The notes under the pieces: generated by a model
Seen by the model: only the letters and a program-made list of their open reading frames with translations
Database searches by the model: none
Told to the model about the DNA's origin: nothing
DNA from: Gammaproteobacteria bacterium
GTDB taxonomy: Bacteria > Pseudomonadota > Gammaproteobacteria > Pseudomonadales > Azotimanducaceae
DNA length: 7,416 nucleotides
Direction of reading: 5' to 3'
Assembly (NCBI GenBank): GCA_018667205.1
Contig: JABIVN010000373.1
Coordinates: 1 to 7,416, forward strand
In this document: one piece after another, positions 6,343 to 7,416 of the stretch
Layout: the number at the start of each line of letters is the position of its first letter
Position numbering within the stretch: the first letter of the stretch is position 1
Translations under genes and position numbers: made by a program

Positions 6343-7059
6343 ATGGCAAGGAAACAATCACGAGTGCTGGTACAACAGAAAATAGCCGCGGCGTCACTCT
6401 GCGGCGTCGTTTTGGCCGCAGCGGCATACCTATTCTGGATGACTGTAGACGATACGCCACAGGGTGAATTCATCGAGGGTGAACACTATCTGTTGATTGA
6501 GAATCCAAGAAGGATTCGGTCCGGTCCGATCGAGGTGATGGAGTTTTTTGGCTACGCCTGCATCCATTGTTACAACTTTGACCCTATTCTCGCTGAATGG
6601 GCTCGGGAAAAAGGCGATTCAATTAAGTTCATACAAACTCCCGCCCTTTCCAGCGAGTACTGGCGACTGCTCGGCAGAAACTTCCTGACCTACCAGGAAT
6701 TAGGTGAACATGACGAATACCACACGCCTTTCTTTAGGGCCATACACGATGGTGGAAGAGCATTCACTGATCAGGAAAGCCTGTCGGACTTCTATGAACA
6801 ACTGGGCGGAGAGAAGCAGGCTTATATCGACGCATTCAATTCAGTCGGGGTTGCTTCAGAGCTCTCAAAGGCAGACAGCATGGCTCGCAGATTGAAGGTT
6901 GCCATGGTCCCTTCAATCGTGATTCAGGGAAAGTACCTCGTGCGGACTTCAGGCAGTGTCGGTCCCAAACGAATGCTGGACGTCATGGACTATCTGCTAG
7001 CGAAAGAGCTAGCTGAACGCTCAAACCAAGAGCCCCAGACGCCAGCGCAGCAGAACTAG
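6343..7059 (+). CDS. DsbA-family thiol:disulfide oxidoreductase, membrane-anchored
   Basis: The 238-residue product has a basic N-terminus and one hydrophobic segment (about 12-33), then a thioredoxin-fold domain with an inserted helical region. The active site is C73-I-H-C76 within FFGYACIHCYNFDP, and the cis-proline loop is AMVP (P190), both diagnostic of DsbA/DsbA-like proteins. It should act in the periplasm, oxidising cysteine pairs in exported proteins, with DsbB as usual partner (none in the window). E. coli DsbA has Cys-Pro-His-Cys; Ile in place of Pro should alter redox potential. No clear signal peptidase site follows the hydrophobic segment, so it is probably anchored, though cleavage is not excluded. 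The C-terminal tail (about 226-238) is Gln/Pro-rich and likely disordered. The ATG at 6343 has an AAGG about 8 bases upstream and its own candidate promoter. Confidence 0.92.
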   Translation: MARKQSRVLVQQKIAAASLCGVVLAAAAYLFWMTVDDTPQGEFIEGEHYLLIENPRRIRSGPIEVMEFFGYACIHCYNFDPILAEWAREKGDSIKFIQTPALSSEYWRLLGRNFLTYQELGEHDEYHTPFFRAIHDGGRAFTDQESLSDFYEQLGGEKQAYIDAFNSVGVASELSKADSMARRLKVAMVPSIVIQGKYLVRTSGSVGPKRMLDVMDYLLAKELAERSNQEPQTPAQQN

Positions 7060-7139
7060 CCGACAATATGACTCTGTTTTCAGGATCGATGCGTTTGCTA
7101 TTAATTCAGGACCGTTAGGCCCTCAAAAGGTGTCAACCT

Positions 7140-7159
7140 GGCGCAGGTAACATTGCGCC
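7140..7159. terminator. Hairpin between two convergent genes, possible terminator
   Basis: GGCGCA (7140-7145) and TGCGCC (7154-7159) make a perfect 6-bp GC-rich stem with an 8-base loop, between the DsbA-like gene and the convergent hypothetical gene. It abuts the latter's stop codon. No strong T-tract follows on either strand, so termination is plausible but weakly supported. Confidence 0.35.
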
Positions 7160-7160
7160 G

Positions 7161-7416
7161 CTAATCGCTGATTTTCTTGTGAAGATGCGGCATCGAACTT
7201 GGGTCCCTCGGGTCGAGGAATCTTTTCTCGGTGCCGGTACGCGTAACATTCTCGTAGGTGCCATCGTAGCGCTTCTCTAGTTTGGTAAACCCCAAGTTTT
7301 TTAACTCACTGTTACCCGCGGGCGTATTAGCCATCGGCGCCGTGGTGATGATTTTCCTGACGGGCGCCTCCTCATCTGTCTCACCGAGACCTATGCTGGC
7401 CAATTGACACAAGTCA
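7161..7416 (-). CDS. Hypothetical protein, N-terminus beyond window edge
   Basis: The minus-strand frame is open from the right edge to TAG at 7163-7161, giving at least 84 residues. No convincing start is visible: the first candidates are TTG codons and an ATG 27 codons in, none with a clear ribosome binding site, so the gene probably begins outside the window. The visible part is hydrophilic, with no membrane segment. The C-terminal half (LGFTKLEKRYDGTYENVTRTG then EKRF and DPRDPSSMP) is rich in charged residues and Gly/Thr turns and looks like a folded, constrained protein, but I do not recognise a family. It converges on the DsbA-like gene with 101 bases between them. Confidence 0.6.
   Translation of the reverse strand, partial: DLCQLASIGLGETDEEAPVRKIITTAPMANTPAGNSELKNLGFTKLEKRYDGTYENVTRTGTEKRFLDPRDPSSMPHLHKKISD

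Noticed and set aside
7108..7123. Imperfect hairpin AGGACC/GGCCCT after the DsbA-like gene
   Set aside because: One mismatch in a 6-bp stem and no T-tract; weaker than the nearby stem at 7140-7159.

Overview
The window looks like bacterial chromosome from a marine-type gammaproteobacterium. This is an inference from protein character (COG1033-type RND transporter, C-factor-like SDR, short bacterial globin, DsbA with a Cys-Ile-His-Cys centre), balanced base composition and compact gene spacing. I see no rRNA, tRNA, CRISPR array, IS element or phage gene.

Layout. Positions 1-2120 (minus) hold most of an RND-superfamily exporter whose C-terminus lies beyond the left edge; it is open over all 706 visible codons. 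A 334-base spacer (2121-2454) carries a 13-bp palindrome, an exact 14-bp tandem duplication and only doubtful coding scraps. Next is a short-chain dehydrogenase (2455-3144, minus). A 566-base divergent spacer (3145-3710) separates it from a VOC/glyoxalase-fold gene (3711-4250, plus). The spacer holds two clean inverted repeats: an 18-bp palindrome over the probable SDR -35 box, and a 9-12-9 repeat that ends in the VOC ribosome binding site. A GPH/MelB-type MFS sugar-cation symporter (4282-5631, minus) converges on the VOC gene. After a 258-base spacer with a second 14-bp tandem duplication come a small globin (5890-6276, minus) and a divergent membrane-anchored DsbA-like oxidoreductase (6343-7059, plus), 66 bp apart. 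A hypothetical gene (7161-7416, minus) runs off the right edge.

How the genes relate. There is no long operon: orientation alternates and most genes have their own spacer, so the window reads as accessory or loosely linked metabolic genes rather than one pathway. The closest links are the divergent pairs SDR/VOC and globin/DsbA, each sharing an upstream region. I do not find convincing evidence for a novel multi-gene system. The points most worth a second look are the two inverted repeats in the SDR/VOC spacer, the loss of the expected TM4 aspartate in the first half of the RND protein, and the unusual haem-pocket position in the globin.
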